Assembly (NCBI GenBank): GCA_938022205.1
Contig: CALIEB010000001.1
Location: 124,001 to 188,000, forward strand
DNA: 64,000 nt
DNA from: an uncultured Anaerolineae bacterium
GTDB lineage: Bacteria; Chloroflexota; Anaerolineae; Aggregatilineales; Phototrophicaceae
Direction of reading: 5' to 3'
The first letter of the stretch is position 1; the number at the start of each line of letters is the position of its first letter. A model generated the notes under the pieces. It had not been told where the DNA came from, searched no databases, and saw nothing but the letters and a program-made list of their open reading frames with translations. This document shows, piece by piece, positions 9,042 to 17,748 of this stretch. A program made the position numbers and the translations under genes.

Positions 9042-10285
9042 TCCGCTGCGGCTGCCAACGCAGCCTGTCGCTCTAAGCGTGGCACTGCCCAAGCCCACAA
9101 CGCCCAAGGCAGCAAACACACGAGTCCTGTTCCCACTAGCACCAAAACAACGTTTTGCACACCGAGCGCGTCGACCAGCGCGCCGTGTGCTAGCGTGCTA
9201 AGCACGGTCACGAGCTGAAAGCCTGCCATGTCGAGGGCGAACATGCGCCCCAGATAAGCATCAGGCGCGCTCTTTTGGATGATAATCGTGCTGTACGTCC
9301 AATTGGCAGAGCCGCCAATCGCGCGCACGAAGAAACCCACCGCCAGCAGTGTGAACGTGCCAGCCACCGCAATGACGAACCAGCTCAACGCCGACAGAGC
9401 AAACCCCAACAGCACCAGCCGCCGCATACGCGCCACCGTGCCATCGTTCCAGCGGTTGAGCAGCAGCGGCGCAATGAACGCGCCCACGCCGAACACGCTG
9501 TACAACACGCCCAAGCTCAGCTCGCCTTGCGCACCCAGCACAAAAACTTGCGTGGCGAGGATGGTCATCAGCGTGTCGGCATTGCCCAAGTGTGTGCCAA
9601 TTTTGATGAACAACGCCCAACGCATGGGCGGGTTTTCCCGCAAGAAGCGCAGCCCATCGACAAACGTAGTGTCCTGCCTATGCTGCGGGCTGCCGTTGGT
9701 CAAGGGTTGATAGTGTATCCACGCCAGCAACCCGCTGGCCACCAAGAACGTGAAAGCGTCGAACATCAGCGCGGCAGCGGTGCCAAAAAGTGCCGCAAAC
9801 GCGCCGCCCAAGACCGCCCCTAGTGCCAACATGACCGACCAAGTGATGCTCACCAGCGTGTTGGCTTCGACGAGCTGCTGTGGGCGTGTGAGCGCGGGGA
9901 TAATCGCGGACTGGGCAGGTTCAAAGAACGCCGAGAGGGCAAACTGCACAATCGTCACGACGTAAATCAGCCAAAGCATGTCCGGCGACTGCGCCAGCAG
10001 GAAAAACGGCACGACCCCCGCGCGCAGCACGTTGCACCAAACGAGAATGTGCTGGCGGTTGTAGCGGTCGACCAGCACGCCCGCGTAGGGTCCGATGAGC
10101 AGCGGCGGCAAGAAGCGCGCCAGCAAGAAGATGCTAACTGCCAAGCCCGAGCCGTCGCTGTAAAGGGCGACCAACGCCGACAAGACCACCGTGTTAAACC
10201 AATCGCCTAGCAAGCTGACGACTTGCGCCGCCCAAAGTTTGGCATACTGCGGGTTCTCGCGCAGCAATCTCAGATAAGTTTGCAT
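9038..10285 (-). CDS. MFS transporter, enterobactin/macrolide exporter-like
   Basis: A 415-residue inner-membrane carrier of the major facilitator superfamily, in the group annotated as MFS_3 (EntS or macrolide efflux MefA-like). The sequence is a run of about 12 hydrophobic segments. The opening LRENPQYAKLWAAQVVSLLGDWFN is typical for that group, as is the loop motif GPYAGVLVDRYNRQHIL between helices 2 and 3. The frame is open to 10528; the ATG at 10285 gives the family N-terminus although its SD is weak. Upstream there are two direct copies of an 11 bp element placed over the likely transcription start, suggesting repressor control. The substrate is not predictable. Confidence 0.88.
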   Translation of the reverse strand: MQTYLRLLRENPQYAKLWAAQVVSLLGDWFNTVVLSALVALYSDGSGLAVSIFLLARFLPPLLIGPYAGVLVDRYNRQHILVWCNVLRAGVVPFFLLAQSPDMLWLIYVVTIVQFALSAFFEPAQSAIIPALTRPQQLVEANTLVSITWSVMLALGAVLGGAFAALFGTAAALMFDAFTFLVASGLLAWIHYQPLTNGSPQHRQDTTFVDGLRFLRENPPMRWALFIKIGTHLGNADTLMTILATQVFVLGAQGELSLGVLYSVFGVGAFIAPLLLNRWNDGTVARMRRLVLLGFALSALSWFVIAVAGTFTLLAVGFFVRAIGGSANWTYSTIIIQKSAPDAYLGRMFALDMAGFQLVTVLSTLAHGALVDALGVQNVVLVLVGTGLVCLLPWALWAWAVPRLERQAALAAAAD

Positions 10286-10293
10286 AAATCGCG

Positions 10294-10320
10294 TGTTGTC
10301 CTTATGTGCTGTTGTCCTTA
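10294..10320. promoter_or_regulatory. tandem 11 bp direct repeat, candidate operator
   Basis: TGTTGTCCTTA occurs at 10294-10304 and again at 10310-10320, exactly 16 bp apart, in the intergenic region between the divergent MFS and uppP genes. On the minus strand the copies lie just downstream of a TATAGT box (10322-10327), where a repressor of the MFS gene would bind. A related arrangement is seen upstream of alanine dehydrogenase. Confidence 0.45.
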
Positions 10321-10382
10321 CACTATAGCGGAATTTTGCGGCGGTGACTATGACCGCCTTCTGCGCTAGGAGCTTGGCACTT

Positions 10383-11222
10383 ATGGAAGAGTGGCTCAAA
10401 GTTGTGCTTTTGGGCATTGTGCAAGGCGTTACTGAGTATCTGCCCATTTCATCAACGGGGCATCTGATTGTCGTCGCCTCGTTTGTCGATTTGCAGAGCC
10501 AGCTGCGCGGCACGTTCGAGGTGTTCATTCAAATCGGCTCGGTGTTCGCGGTGCTAGGCTACTACCGCGCACAGCTTTGGCACGACGCGCGCCACATCAT
10601 CCGCGAGCGCGCCGTACAGCTGCGCTGGCTGGCGGTAGCGGTCGCTTTCTTGCCCGCCGCCGCAGTCGGCTTTTTGTTGGACGATTGGATTGACGCAGTG
10701 CTGTACAACCCTCTGAACGTGGCGATTGCGCTCATCGCCGGCGGCGTGCTGTTCCTCCTTGTCGAACGCCCGCGCCGCACACCCGCCCTTGCTGGCGACA
10801 CGCCGCCTGCCGAAACGCTCGCAAGCACGCAAACCGTCACGTTGCGACAGGCATTGCTCGTGGGCTGCTGGCAAGTGCTGGCACTCTTTCCGGGCATGTC
10901 GCGCTCAGGCATGTCGATTATTGGCGGCATGGCGGCAGGCTTAGACCGCGTGACCGCAGCCCAGTTCTCTTTCTACCTCGCCATCCCTATCTTGGGCGCA
11001 GCGACAGTGTACAAGTTCGTCAAAGCATTGGGCAGCCTTGAGGGCGACGCGCTGCTGTATTTGCTGGGGGGCGCGCTGGTTTCGGCAGCAGTGAGTTGGT
11101 TTGCTATTGCGTGGCTGCTGCGCTACCTAGCGCGCAACACGTTTGTGCCGTTCGGGATATATCGCATTGGCGTTGGATTACTGATTGTCGCGCTGCTAGC
11201 AAGCGGCGTTGTCCCGACATAA
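10383..11222 (+). CDS. uppP: undecaprenyl-diphosphatase
   Basis: Membrane enzyme (BacA/UppP) that recycles undecaprenyl diphosphate to the monophosphate carrier for peptidoglycan synthesis. The 279-residue protein has the two family signatures: GVTEYLPISSTGHL near the N-terminus (catalytic Glu and Ser region) and PGMSRSGMSIIGG in the middle, in a highly hydrophobic frame with about eight membrane segments. The ATG at 10383 is preceded by TAGGAG at a somewhat long spacing of 10; the frame opens at 10344. It is a single gene, ending at a stem-loop shared with the convergent lipoprotein gene. Confidence 0.95.
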   Translation: MEEWLKVVLLGIVQGVTEYLPISSTGHLIVVASFVDLQSQLRGTFEVFIQIGSVFAVLGYYRAQLWHDARHIIRERAVQLRWLAVAVAFLPAAAVGFLLDDWIDAVLYNPLNVAIALIAGGVLFLLVERPRRTPALAGDTPPAETLASTQTVTLRQALLVGCWQVLALFPGMSRSGMSIIGGMAAGLDRVTAAQFSFYLAIPILGAATVYKFVKALGSLEGDALLYLLGGALVSAAVSWFAIAWLLRYLARNTFVPFGIYRIGVGLLIVALLASGVVPT

Positions 11223-11225
11223 CAC

Positions 11226-11245
11226 AAAAGGGGGCGTTTGCCCCC
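11226..11245 (-). terminator. intrinsic terminator of the SH3/CARDB lipoprotein gene
   Basis: GGGGGC-GTTT-GCCCCC stem-loop (11230-11245), followed on the minus strand by TTTT. It lies 9 bp after the lipoprotein stop and 7 bp after the uppP stop, so it may serve both convergent genes. Confidence 0.75.
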
Positions 11246-11254
11246 CTGCGCTTG

Positions 11255-12412
11255 TCAGTTGTTGACCGTAACGGTGATGTCGCCGCGATTGTTGAAGTCA
11301 CTCACTTCGGTGACTTGGTTGGCGGGGTCAGCGTCCACGCGGATGGCGTAGATGCCGGCGGCATTGAAGGTAATCTCGCGCGTGAGGGCGATGCTTTGCC
11401 CAGCGTTCAAGCCGCCCACCACGCCAATTTCGACGGGCGCGCCGTTGTTGATGCTCATCGTGACAGCAAACTGCCCAGTGGGAACTTGCCCGATGTTGGT
11501 AATCGTAAATGAGTAAGTGCGCGTGGCGGTGCCGCCGCTTAGCGTCACGTTCAGCTCGCCCGTGATGTTAGTCACGACTAAGTCCGGCAGCTGCACTGTC
11601 GTCGGCGGTGGGGTGTTGGTTGGCACGTTGGGGGTTGCTGTGGGCGGCAGCGTCGCGGTAGCGGTTGGGGTCGGCGTAGCAAAAGTTTGCACTGGCACAT
11701 TGAGGCAGTTGCCGGAGATAGAGACAAACGCTGCGCTCACCCAGCCCACTGTCCCATCAAGGTTAATTTGCCACCACGTGTTGTCAGGCAGCCGCCCAAC
11801 CACAGGCGCAAGCGTGTTGGCGGCTAGCACGCGAATGACATTGTTGCCCTGCGTGGTGGTGGGACTGGTGCGGAAGTTCACGCCTGTAATCGTCATCACG
11901 CGACAAACGCCGTCGTTGGGAATAATCGGCAAAAAGCTGCCGCTACCGCTGCTGCCGCCGCCCGCAAGCGGGGTCACAGTGGGCAAGGCAGACGATTTGA
12001 CCATGACACGCAGGTCAATGGGGTCACTGGCAACGCTGTCGCGAAACGCCAACACGCGCAGGTTAACCTCGCCTGTAGTACGCGGTATAAAGTCAAGCAA
12101 GGCGGACAAGGTGCGGTCGCCACTGCTGGCGTTGGAAGACACCGTTTTGACCACGCTGCCGTTAGCGAAGAGCTGCACGCGGGTCACGCCCACGCTATCC
12201 GAAGCCGTCACGTTGACCAGAATGGGCTGGTTGACGATGAACTCATCGCCGTCACGCGGCGCAATCAACGTGAGCGTGGGCTTGGTGCTTTGTGGCGAAG
12301 GCAGGCTAGGTGTGCGGATAGGCTGTGGCGTGCTGGGTGTTGCTCCCAGATTGCATGCCGACAGCATCAGCAGCACTAGCCAAACCGCCGCGAAACCGCC
12401 AATGCGTTTCAT
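11255..12412 (-). CDS. lipoprotein with Ig-like, SH3b-like and CARDB domains
   Basis: A 385-residue exported lipoprotein. The N-terminus has a signal peptide ending in a lipobox (LMLSAC, Cys 20), followed by a Thr/Pro-rich linker. Residues about 45-145 look like a bacterial Ig-like or cadherin-type beta domain (APRDGDEFIVNQPILVNVTA). Residues about 165-235 look like a bacterial SH3 domain (GVNFRTSPTTTQGNNVIRVL, then WWQINLDGTVGWVSAAFV). A second Thr/Pro linker leads to a CARDB domain (PDLVVTNITGEL to DFNNRGDITVTV). Such proteins bind cell-wall or surface carbohydrate; the partner is unknown. It follows the V4R gene by 11 bp, so the two are probably one transcript. Confidence 0.82.
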   Translation of the reverse strand: MKRIGGFAAVWLVLLMLSACNLGATPSTPQPIRTPSLPSPQSTKPTLTLIAPRDGDEFIVNQPILVNVTASDSVGVTRVQLFANGSVVKTVSSNASSGDRTLSALLDFIPRTTGEVNLRVLAFRDSVASDPIDLRVMVKSSALPTVTPLAGGGSSGSGSFLPIIPNDGVCRVMTITGVNFRTSPTTTQGNNVIRVLAANTLAPVVGRLPDNTWWQINLDGTVGWVSAAFVSISGNCLNVPVQTFATPTPTATATLPPTATPNVPTNTPPPTTVQLPDLVVTNITGELNVTLSGGTATRTYSFTITNIGQVPTGQFAVTMSINNGAPVEIGVVGGLNAGQSIALTREITFNAAGIYAIRVDADPANQVTEVSDFNNRGDITVTVNN

Positions 12413-12423
12413 AACGCCTCGCG

Positions 12424-13065
12424 TTAGCTGCTAATCGGCTCTTTGTAGATGACGTAACGCCCCATGTCATCGCCCTTTGCGATGCAGGTTTCCATGTCAA
12501 CTTTGAACTCACTGCCACCAGATACCCAACGCAGCCCTTCCTGCAGCAGCCCTTGACCGACGTAGCAGACGGCACGGTCCGCCTTGCGCTCATAACACAT
12601 GGGGCAACGTTCGAGCGTGTAGATAATTTTGTCTGCGCCTTCTTCGTAGACGTTCGAAATCTGGTCAGAGAACTGCGAGAAGATGTTCGCCATCGCAGGC
12701 ACGCCAATTTTGAGCTTGGCATTGAGCGGCAGCACCTTAAAGGCGAGGTCACCCACGCCCGCCAGCGCGCCGAAAGCACGCAGCCCTTGCGCAAACGTCG
12801 CGCGCCCAGCACGCAATGCCAGCCCGCGCCCGCCGCGCGGTCCGTACATTTCGTCAAGCGCGATGTTTAGCGCGGTGTAGTCAGCGAAGTCGAATTCTTT
12901 TTCCAGATTGTCGGGGGGAAAGTTGTCAATCAAATTCGACAAGCCCGCCAAGTTGAGAATGGCTTTAAGACCGTTCTCACCCATGACCTCTTGCATCGCC
13001 TCAAGGGTGATACGTGCAAATTTGTTTGGGTAATAGTAACCAGATTTTTTAATCTCCGGTGGCAT
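12424..13065 (-). CDS. V4R (4-vinyl reductase) domain protein
   Basis: A 213-residue cytoplasmic protein. The C-terminal half fits the V4R domain: CPMCYERK, then a GQGLLQEGLRWVSGG segment and ETCIAKGDDMGRYVIY, the usual closing motif. V4R is a small-molecule-binding domain found in bacteriochlorophyll enzymes, regulators and sensors. The N-terminal half (PNKFARITLEAMQEVMGENGLKAILN onward) is the helical segment that often precedes it in stand-alone proteins. I take the ATG at 13065 because it has GGAGG 8 bp upstream; the frame opens at 13092. Located upstream of the lipoprotein gene. The four Cys could bind a metal or ligand. The actual role is unknown. Confidence 0.75.
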   Translation of the reverse strand: MPPEIKKSGYYYPNKFARITLEAMQEVMGENGLKAILNLAGLSNLIDNFPPDNLEKEFDFADYTALNIALDEMYGPRGGRGLALRAGRATFAQGLRAFGALAGVGDLAFKVLPLNAKLKIGVPAMANIFSQFSDQISNVYEEGADKIIYTLERCPMCYERKADRAVCYVGQGLLQEGLRWVSGGSEFKVDMETCIAKGDDMGRYVIYKEPISS

Positions 13066-13169
13066 GTGCCTAGCCTCCAATCGGTCAATCAACTGTATAA
13101 AGGGTTGCTGATTGATGTCACACTTCTCAGTGCCAGCTAAAAGGATACCACATCATACACAACACAGCT

Positions 13170-13198
13170 ATTTTAACGTTAGTCTGGGATTATGGCAA
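13170..13198 (-). promoter_or_regulatory. promoter of V4R-lipoprotein transcript
   Basis: On the minus strand TTGCCA (13193-13198), a 17 bp spacer and TAAAAT (13170-13175). The predicted start is about 98 bp from the V4R ATG. Confidence 0.55.
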
Positions 13199-13230
13199 AT
13201 ACCCAACCGTTAAAATTTGCGACCAAAATG

Positions 13231-14607
13231 TTAATTTGCCAGAACGGGCAGCGGAAAATCAAGCGTTTGCTGCTTGGGCAAACGCGCTTGCATGCTCCAG
13301 GGCCCCGTCCACGTCACTTCGACGTTCACCAGCTGCCCGCGCCAGTCACCCTCCGCCTCAAAGAACACTAGCTTGTTTTGCGGGGTGCGCCCGCGCCACT
13401 TGCCCTTATGGTTCTCTTCGACTAGCACCTCGACCACTTGCCCAAGGTACTGGCGGTTGATCTCGGCGAGGATGCGCTCTTGCAGCTCTTCAAGAAGCTC
13501 GTGGCGGCGTTTCTTCTCCTCTTCGGGGACATTGTCCTGCATACGCCGCTCGCTGACCGTGTTGGGGCGTGGGCTATAGCGCGCTAGATGCGCCTTGTCT
13601 AGCCGCAGCTCCTCCAAGATTTTGTAGGTTTCCATGAACTGCGCTTCGCTCTCATCAGGGAAGCCGACGATGATGTCGGTGTGAATAGCCACGTTGGGGA
13701 TAATACGGCGAATTTTATGGACAAGGTGACGATATTGGTCGGCGGTATAGCCGCGCTTCATGTTCGCCAGCACCGTGTCATCGCCCGCCTGAATTGGCAC
13801 TTCGATGTGCGGCATCACACGCGGCAGCTCCGCCACTGTGTGCAGCAGCTTGTCCGTCATCCAGTTCGGATGGCTGGTCAAGAAGCGAATGCGCAAGATA
13901 CCCGTCTCTTCCGCCACGTCATGCACCACGCGCAGCAGGTCGGCGAGGTCAGGACCATCGGGGATATCCTTGCCATAGCGATCGACAATTTGCCCAAGCA
14001 ATGTGACCTCTTTCACGCCTTGTCGCGCGAGGCTGCGCACGTGCGCGACAATCTCGCCCACGCTGCGGCTGCGCTCTACGCCGCGCCTGAAAGGGATGAT
14101 GCAGAACGTGCAGGCGTGCGAGCAGCCATACACAACCGGCACGTGCGCCGAGATGAGATTGCCCTGCTGGTGCGCCGGCAGCAAAATTTCGCCATCTTGC
14201 AGCGCGTCGCGCTGGGCGCGTGCCTGCGCTTCAAGGTCACGTGCCTCGCTTTCGCGGCGGCGCAGCGCGAGAAAGTCCACCATCGGCTTAGGGTCAGACG
14301 GCGGCATAAACACGTCAACATACGGCAGCCGCTGGCGCAGCTGTACAGGGTCGCGCACGCCCACCAAGCACCCCATCACGCCCACGACTTTGTCGGGATG
14401 CAATCGTTTCATCTGGCGCATCGCCTCCAGCCGCCCAAACGCCTTGTCTTCCGCGCTTTGGCGAACCACACAAGTGTTGACGACCATAATGTCCGCGTCG
14501 TCCGGGTTTTGCGCCAAACGATAGCCTAGACGCTCCAGCTCGCTGGCAAGGTGCTGTGAGTCCGCCTCATTCATCTGGCAACCAAGCGTCCAAATGTGGT
14601 ATTGCAT
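13231..14607 (-). CDS. miaB: tRNA-2-methylthio-N6-dimethylallyladenosine synthase
   Basis: Radical SAM methylthiotransferase that modifies A37 of tRNAs reading UNN codons. The 458-residue protein has the three N-terminal Cys of the auxiliary 4Fe-4S cluster (LGCQMNEADS, NTCVVR, MGCLVG), the radical SAM motif GCSHACTFCIIPFRRG, and a C-terminal TRAM domain. The GCQMNEADS and GCSHACTFCIIP signatures fit MiaB better than MtaB or RimO. The start at 14607 is chosen by family alignment (QYHIWTLGCQMN); the frame is open to 14688. A good promoter lies about 35 bp upstream of that start. Single gene. Confidence 0.93.
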   Translation of the reverse strand: MQYHIWTLGCQMNEADSQHLASELERLGYRLAQNPDDADIMVVNTCVVRQSAEDKAFGRLEAMRQMKRLHPDKVVGVMGCLVGVRDPVQLRQRLPYVDVFMPPSDPKPMVDFLALRRRESEARDLEAQARAQRDALQDGEILLPAHQQGNLISAHVPVVYGCSHACTFCIIPFRRGVERSRSVGEIVAHVRSLARQGVKEVTLLGQIVDRYGKDIPDGPDLADLLRVVHDVAEETGILRIRFLTSHPNWMTDKLLHTVAELPRVMPHIEVPIQAGDDTVLANMKRGYTADQYRHLVHKIRRIIPNVAIHTDIIVGFPDESEAQFMETYKILEELRLDKAHLARYSPRPNTVSERRMQDNVPEEEKKRRHELLEELQERILAEINRQYLGQVVEVLVEENHKGKWRGRTPQNKLVFFEAEGDWRGQLVNVEVTWTGPWSMQARLPKQQTLDFPLPVLAN

Positions 14608-14641
14608 AAGATAAGCCGCTTTCGTCTGTTGGAACAGTGCC

Positions 14642-14670
14642 ATTGTATAAGAAGCATGAAAGCGCGTCAA
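14642..14670 (-). promoter_or_regulatory. sigma-70-type promoter of miaB
   Basis: Minus strand: TTGACG (14665-14670), 17 bp spacer, TACAAT (14642-14647), about 35 bp upstream of the miaB ATG. It also supports the shorter miaB start, because the longer frame would begin upstream of the transcript. Confidence 0.75.
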
Positions 14671-14852
14671 TGCGCGCGCTTTTCGCACCTTGTAGCATGG
14701 CGACGATAAGCCACCGTCAAATCGCCAACCAAGCAGCTTTCCATAAGCAATTTGTTATGTTGTTCTTAAAACCTACTTAAAGCAGCCGTGCTACATTGGT
14801 GTCGGTTGCTTTGTACTTTACGAGTCTTTCTATCAATTTCGGGAGAAAAGTT

Positions 14853-15935
14853 ATGAAAAAACATCTAGTCACGCTCGTTGCCACACTGGCGATTTTGCTG
14901 GGCGCACTGCCTGCCTTTGCGCAAGATACTCTCACAGTGCTTTGCACCCCTCAAGAAGACTGGTGCGTGGCAATGACGCAGGCTTTTGAGGCAGAAACAG
15001 GCATCAAGACCAACTATGTGCGCCTTTCCTCTGGTGAGGCACTAGCACGCATCCGCGCATCAAAAGACAACCCTGAGTTCTCGATTTGGTGGGGCGGTCC
15101 CGCCGACACGTTCATCGCCGCTAAAGAAGAAGGCTTGTTCCAAGCCTACGAATCGCCCAATGCCGAAGCCATTCCCGCCGAGCTGCGCGACCCCGATGGG
15201 TTTTGGGCGGGTGTCTACGTCGGCGCGCTGGGCTTCTGCTCCAACGTCAACGTATTAGAAGAACTGGGCATTGACGCGCCAACCTCTTGGGCAGACCTGC
15301 TCAAGCCCGAGCTGCAAGGCAACATCGCTATGGCGCACCCGGCGACCTCTGGCACGGCGTTTACGGCGTTCTGGACAGTCGTGACGCTGCAAGCCGACGC
15401 GCTGGAAGCCGAAGAAGCAGGCAAGGGCTATGACGAAGAGGGTATGCCGACCGAAGCGGCTATCGATGCCGCCTTCGCATACTTCGAGAGCTTCCACAAC
15501 AACGTCCTACAGTACACGCGCTCGGGTTCAGCACCCGGTCGCTTGGCGGGGCAAGGCGAAGTTGCCGTGTCGATTATTTTCTCCCACGACTGCACTAAGT
15601 TCCAAATCGAAGGCTTTGAGGGCATCCTGACCACCACTTTCCCCGAAGAAGGCACGGGCTACGAAATCGGCGGCATGGCTATTCTCGCCAATGCCCCCGA
15701 GCTGGAGGCGGCGCAAAAGTGGTATGACTGGGCGTTGACCGCCGCCGCGCAAGAAATTGGCGCAACGGTCAATAGCTTGCAGCTGCCCACCAATCCCGAC
15801 GCGAAAGTACCTGAGCTTTCGGTGAACTTGGCAGAGGTCAAGCTAGTTGATTACAACTTCCTTGCCGCAGGGGCAAGCCGCAACGCGATGGTCGAACGCT
15901 TCGACAGCGAAATCGCGCCGCGTCCCACCGAGTAA
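14853..15935 (+). CDS. iron(III)-type ABC transporter substrate-binding protein
   Basis: A 360-residue secreted binding protein with a clear signal peptide (MKKHLVTLVATLAILLGA, cleavage after AFA). The mature part opens DTLTVLCTPQEDWCVAMTQAFE, the start of the family 1/FbpA-FutA class that binds ferric iron or related ligands. Further segments GIKTNYVRLSSGEALARI, WWGGPADTF and PTSWADLLKPELQGNIAMAHP are typical of this class. SD GGGAG and the ATG at 14853 agree with the signal peptide. It is the first gene of a three-gene importer. A possible extended -10 (TGCTACATT, 14789-14797) lies upstream. Iron is the most likely ligand, though phosphonate or sugar-phosphate members exist. Confidence 0.85.
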   Translation: MKKHLVTLVATLAILLGALPAFAQDTLTVLCTPQEDWCVAMTQAFEAETGIKTNYVRLSSGEALARIRASKDNPEFSIWWGGPADTFIAAKEEGLFQAYESPNAEAIPAELRDPDGFWAGVYVGALGFCSNVNVLEELGIDAPTSWADLLKPELQGNIAMAHPATSGTAFTAFWTVVTLQADALEAEEAGKGYDEEGMPTEAAIDAAFAYFESFHNNVLQYTRSGSAPGRLAGQGEVAVSIIFSHDCTKFQIEGFEGILTTTFPEEGTGYEIGGMAILANAPELEAAQKWYDWALTAAAQEIGATVNSLQLPTNPDAKVPELSVNLAEVKLVDYNFLAAGASRNAMVERFDSEIAPRPTE

Positions 15936-15961
15936 CCCTTAAGCCACTCCTTTGCAGACCC

Positions 15962-15994
15962 AAACGGCACGTCTTTTAAGAAGGCGTGCCGTTT
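15962..15994 (+). terminator. intercistronic stem-loop between binding protein and permease
   Basis: A perfect 10 bp inverted repeat, AAACGGCACG (15962-15971) and CGTGCCGTTT (15985-15994), extendable inward to about 14 pairs. It sits between the binding-protein stop and the permease start with no U run after it. Such hairpins commonly protect the upstream mRNA or attenuate the downstream genes, giving excess binding protein over permease. Confidence 0.65.
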
Positions 15995-16014
15995 CACTAT
16001 TTTGGGAGTATGCC

Positions 16015-17748
16015 GTGCAACACGTTCAAAACCACCCCCTTGCACAACTGCAGCGTCTTAAAAGTGAACCTGCTGTCTTTATTGCGCTGATTTTTTCCGT
16101 GCTTTTTGTCGCGCTCACCGTCGTAGCCCCGCTGTTTAAGATGGTTGGCGAAGGGTTTTCGCCGACCGGGCTACAGGCTTTTGAACGCTATTTAAGTTCC
16201 GAAGTCCACCAAAGAATTATCCTTAACACCATCGTGATGGGGTTGACGGTCGCCACGATTGGCACAGCGGTCGGCTTTTTGTTCGCCTTCGTCCAAGTCA
16301 AGCTCAACGTGCCTTTCAAAGGCATTATTCACCTGTTGGCACTGCTGCCAGTGGTGTCGCCACCTTTCGCGGTTGCCACCGCCATCATCGTGCTGTTCGG
16401 GCGCAGCGGCATGATCACACGCGGCGTGTTCGGCGTGCGCTATGACATCTACGGCTTGGACGGGCTGACGCTGGCGATGACGCTTTCCTTTTTCACCGTC
16501 GCCTACGTCAACCTGCGCGGCATGATGGAAGCTCTTGACCCCGCGCTCGACGAAGCCGCCACCAACTTGGGCGCAAACCGCTGGCGCGTCTTTCGCACGG
16601 TCACGCTGCCGATGCTCGCGCCGGGCATCGCTAGCTCGTTTTTGCTGCTGTTCGTCGAGGCTATCGCCGACTTGGGCAATCCGCTCGCGCTCGGCGGCAA
16701 CTACGAAGTGCTGGCAACGCGCATCTACGTGACAATTATCGGCTTGTACGACACGACGGGCGCGGCCGTGCTGTCGATTGTGCTGCTCGTGCCATCGCTG
16801 GTTGTCTACTTGGTACAGCAGTATTGGGCAGGGCGCGCCAACGTGGTCTCAGTCACGGGCAAGCCCAGCGGCACGCCGCAAAGTATCGACGCGCCGCTAG
16901 TACGCTGGGGGCTGTACGCGCTGGTGCTGCTGATTTGCCTGCTCATTGTGCTAGTATACGGCACGATTATTTACGGCGCGTTCGCCCGCGTGCCGGGGGT
17001 CGTGCATGACTTTACGCTGAAGAACTTTGACTTCGTGCTAAACGGCATCGGTCGGCAGGCAATGGAAGACACTACGCGCCTGTCGCTCATCGCAACGCCA
17101 ACCGCCGGACTGATTGGCATGATTATCGCCTACTTGGTCGTCAGAAAACAGTTCTCCGGGCGCAGCGTCCTCGATTTTGCCACGATGCTGGGTATTGCCG
17201 TGCCGGGCACCATCATCGGCATCGGCTATTTGCTGCTGTTCAACAACCCGCTGAGCGTCACGCTGCCGCTGCTTGGCGATGTCACGCTCATTCCCAAGCT
17301 CACCGGCGGGCAAGGGCTTTTCGGCGGCGCGTTGGCGATTGTGCTGGTGTTCATCGTGCGCAGCGTGCCAGCGGCACTGCGCTCGGGCGTGGCGGCACTT
17401 TCACAAATCGACCCCTCTATTGAAGAAGCCTCCACAAGTTTGGGGGCGGACAGCGCGCGCACGTTCCGCCGCATCACCATCCCACTCATTCGTCCGGCGT
17501 TTCTAGCGGGCTTAATTTATGCGTTTGCGCGCTCGATGACGACCATCTCCGCCATCATCTTCCTGACCACGCCGCAAACCAAAATCATGACCCAGCAAAT
17601 CCTCAACGAAGTCGAAAACGGGCGTTACGGCAACGCTTTCGCCTATTGTGTTATCTTGATTGTCATCGTCATGCTGGCGGTGGGCATTTTGTATGGGCTG
17701 ATTGGGGCGCGCACAGGCGCAGAACGCCGTTTTCAAGGAGGACGGTAA
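16015..17748 (+). CDS. iron(III)-type ABC transporter permease (fused double-domain)
   Basis: A 577-residue inner-membrane permease with two binding-protein-dependent transport domains in one chain, as in FbpB/SfuB. Each half has an EAA loop: DEAATNLGANRWRVFRTVTLP near residue 175 and EEASTSLGADSARTFRRITIP near residue 470, with about 12 membrane helices in all. The open frame begins at 15952, but that would place the start before and inside the stem-loop; the GTG at 16015 has GGGAG six bases upstream and is the better start. Overlaps the ATPase start by one base (TAATG). It imports the ligand of the preceding binding protein. Confidence 0.88.
   Translation: MQHVQNHPLAQLQRLKSEPAVFIALIFSVLFVALTVVAPLFKMVGEGFSPTGLQAFERYLSSEVHQRIILNTIVMGLTVATIGTAVGFLFAFVQVKLNVPFKGIIHLLALLPVVSPPFAVATAIIVLFGRSGMITRGVFGVRYDIYGLDGLTLAMTLSFFTVAYVNLRGMMEALDPALDEAATNLGANRWRVFRTVTLPMLAPGIASSFLLLFVEAIADLGNPLALGGNYEVLATRIYVTIIGLYDTTGAAVLSIVLLVPSLVVYLVQQYWAGRANVVSVTGKPSGTPQSIDAPLVRWGLYALVLLICLLIVLVYGTIIYGAFARVPGVVHDFTLKNFDFVLNGIGRQAMEDTTRLSLIATPTAGLIGMIIAYLVVRKQFSGRSVLDFATMLGIAVPGTIIGIGYLLLFNNPLSVTLPLLGDVTLIPKLTGGQGLFGGALAIVLVFIVRSVPAALRSGVAALSQIDPSIEEASTSLGADSARTFRRITIPLIRPAFLAGLIYAFARSMTTISAIIFLTTPQTKIMTQQILNEVENGRYGNAFAYCVILIVIVMLAVGILYGLIGARTGAERRFQGGR

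Noticed and set aside
11517-12434. 305-codon plus-strand frame opposite the lipoprotein gene
   Set aside because: It is the shadow of the lipoprotein gene; its protein is low-complexity Val/Gly/Thr text and has no domain.
13681-14529. 282-codon plus-strand frame opposite miaB
   Set aside because: A shadow of miaB, rich in His and Arg, no SD.
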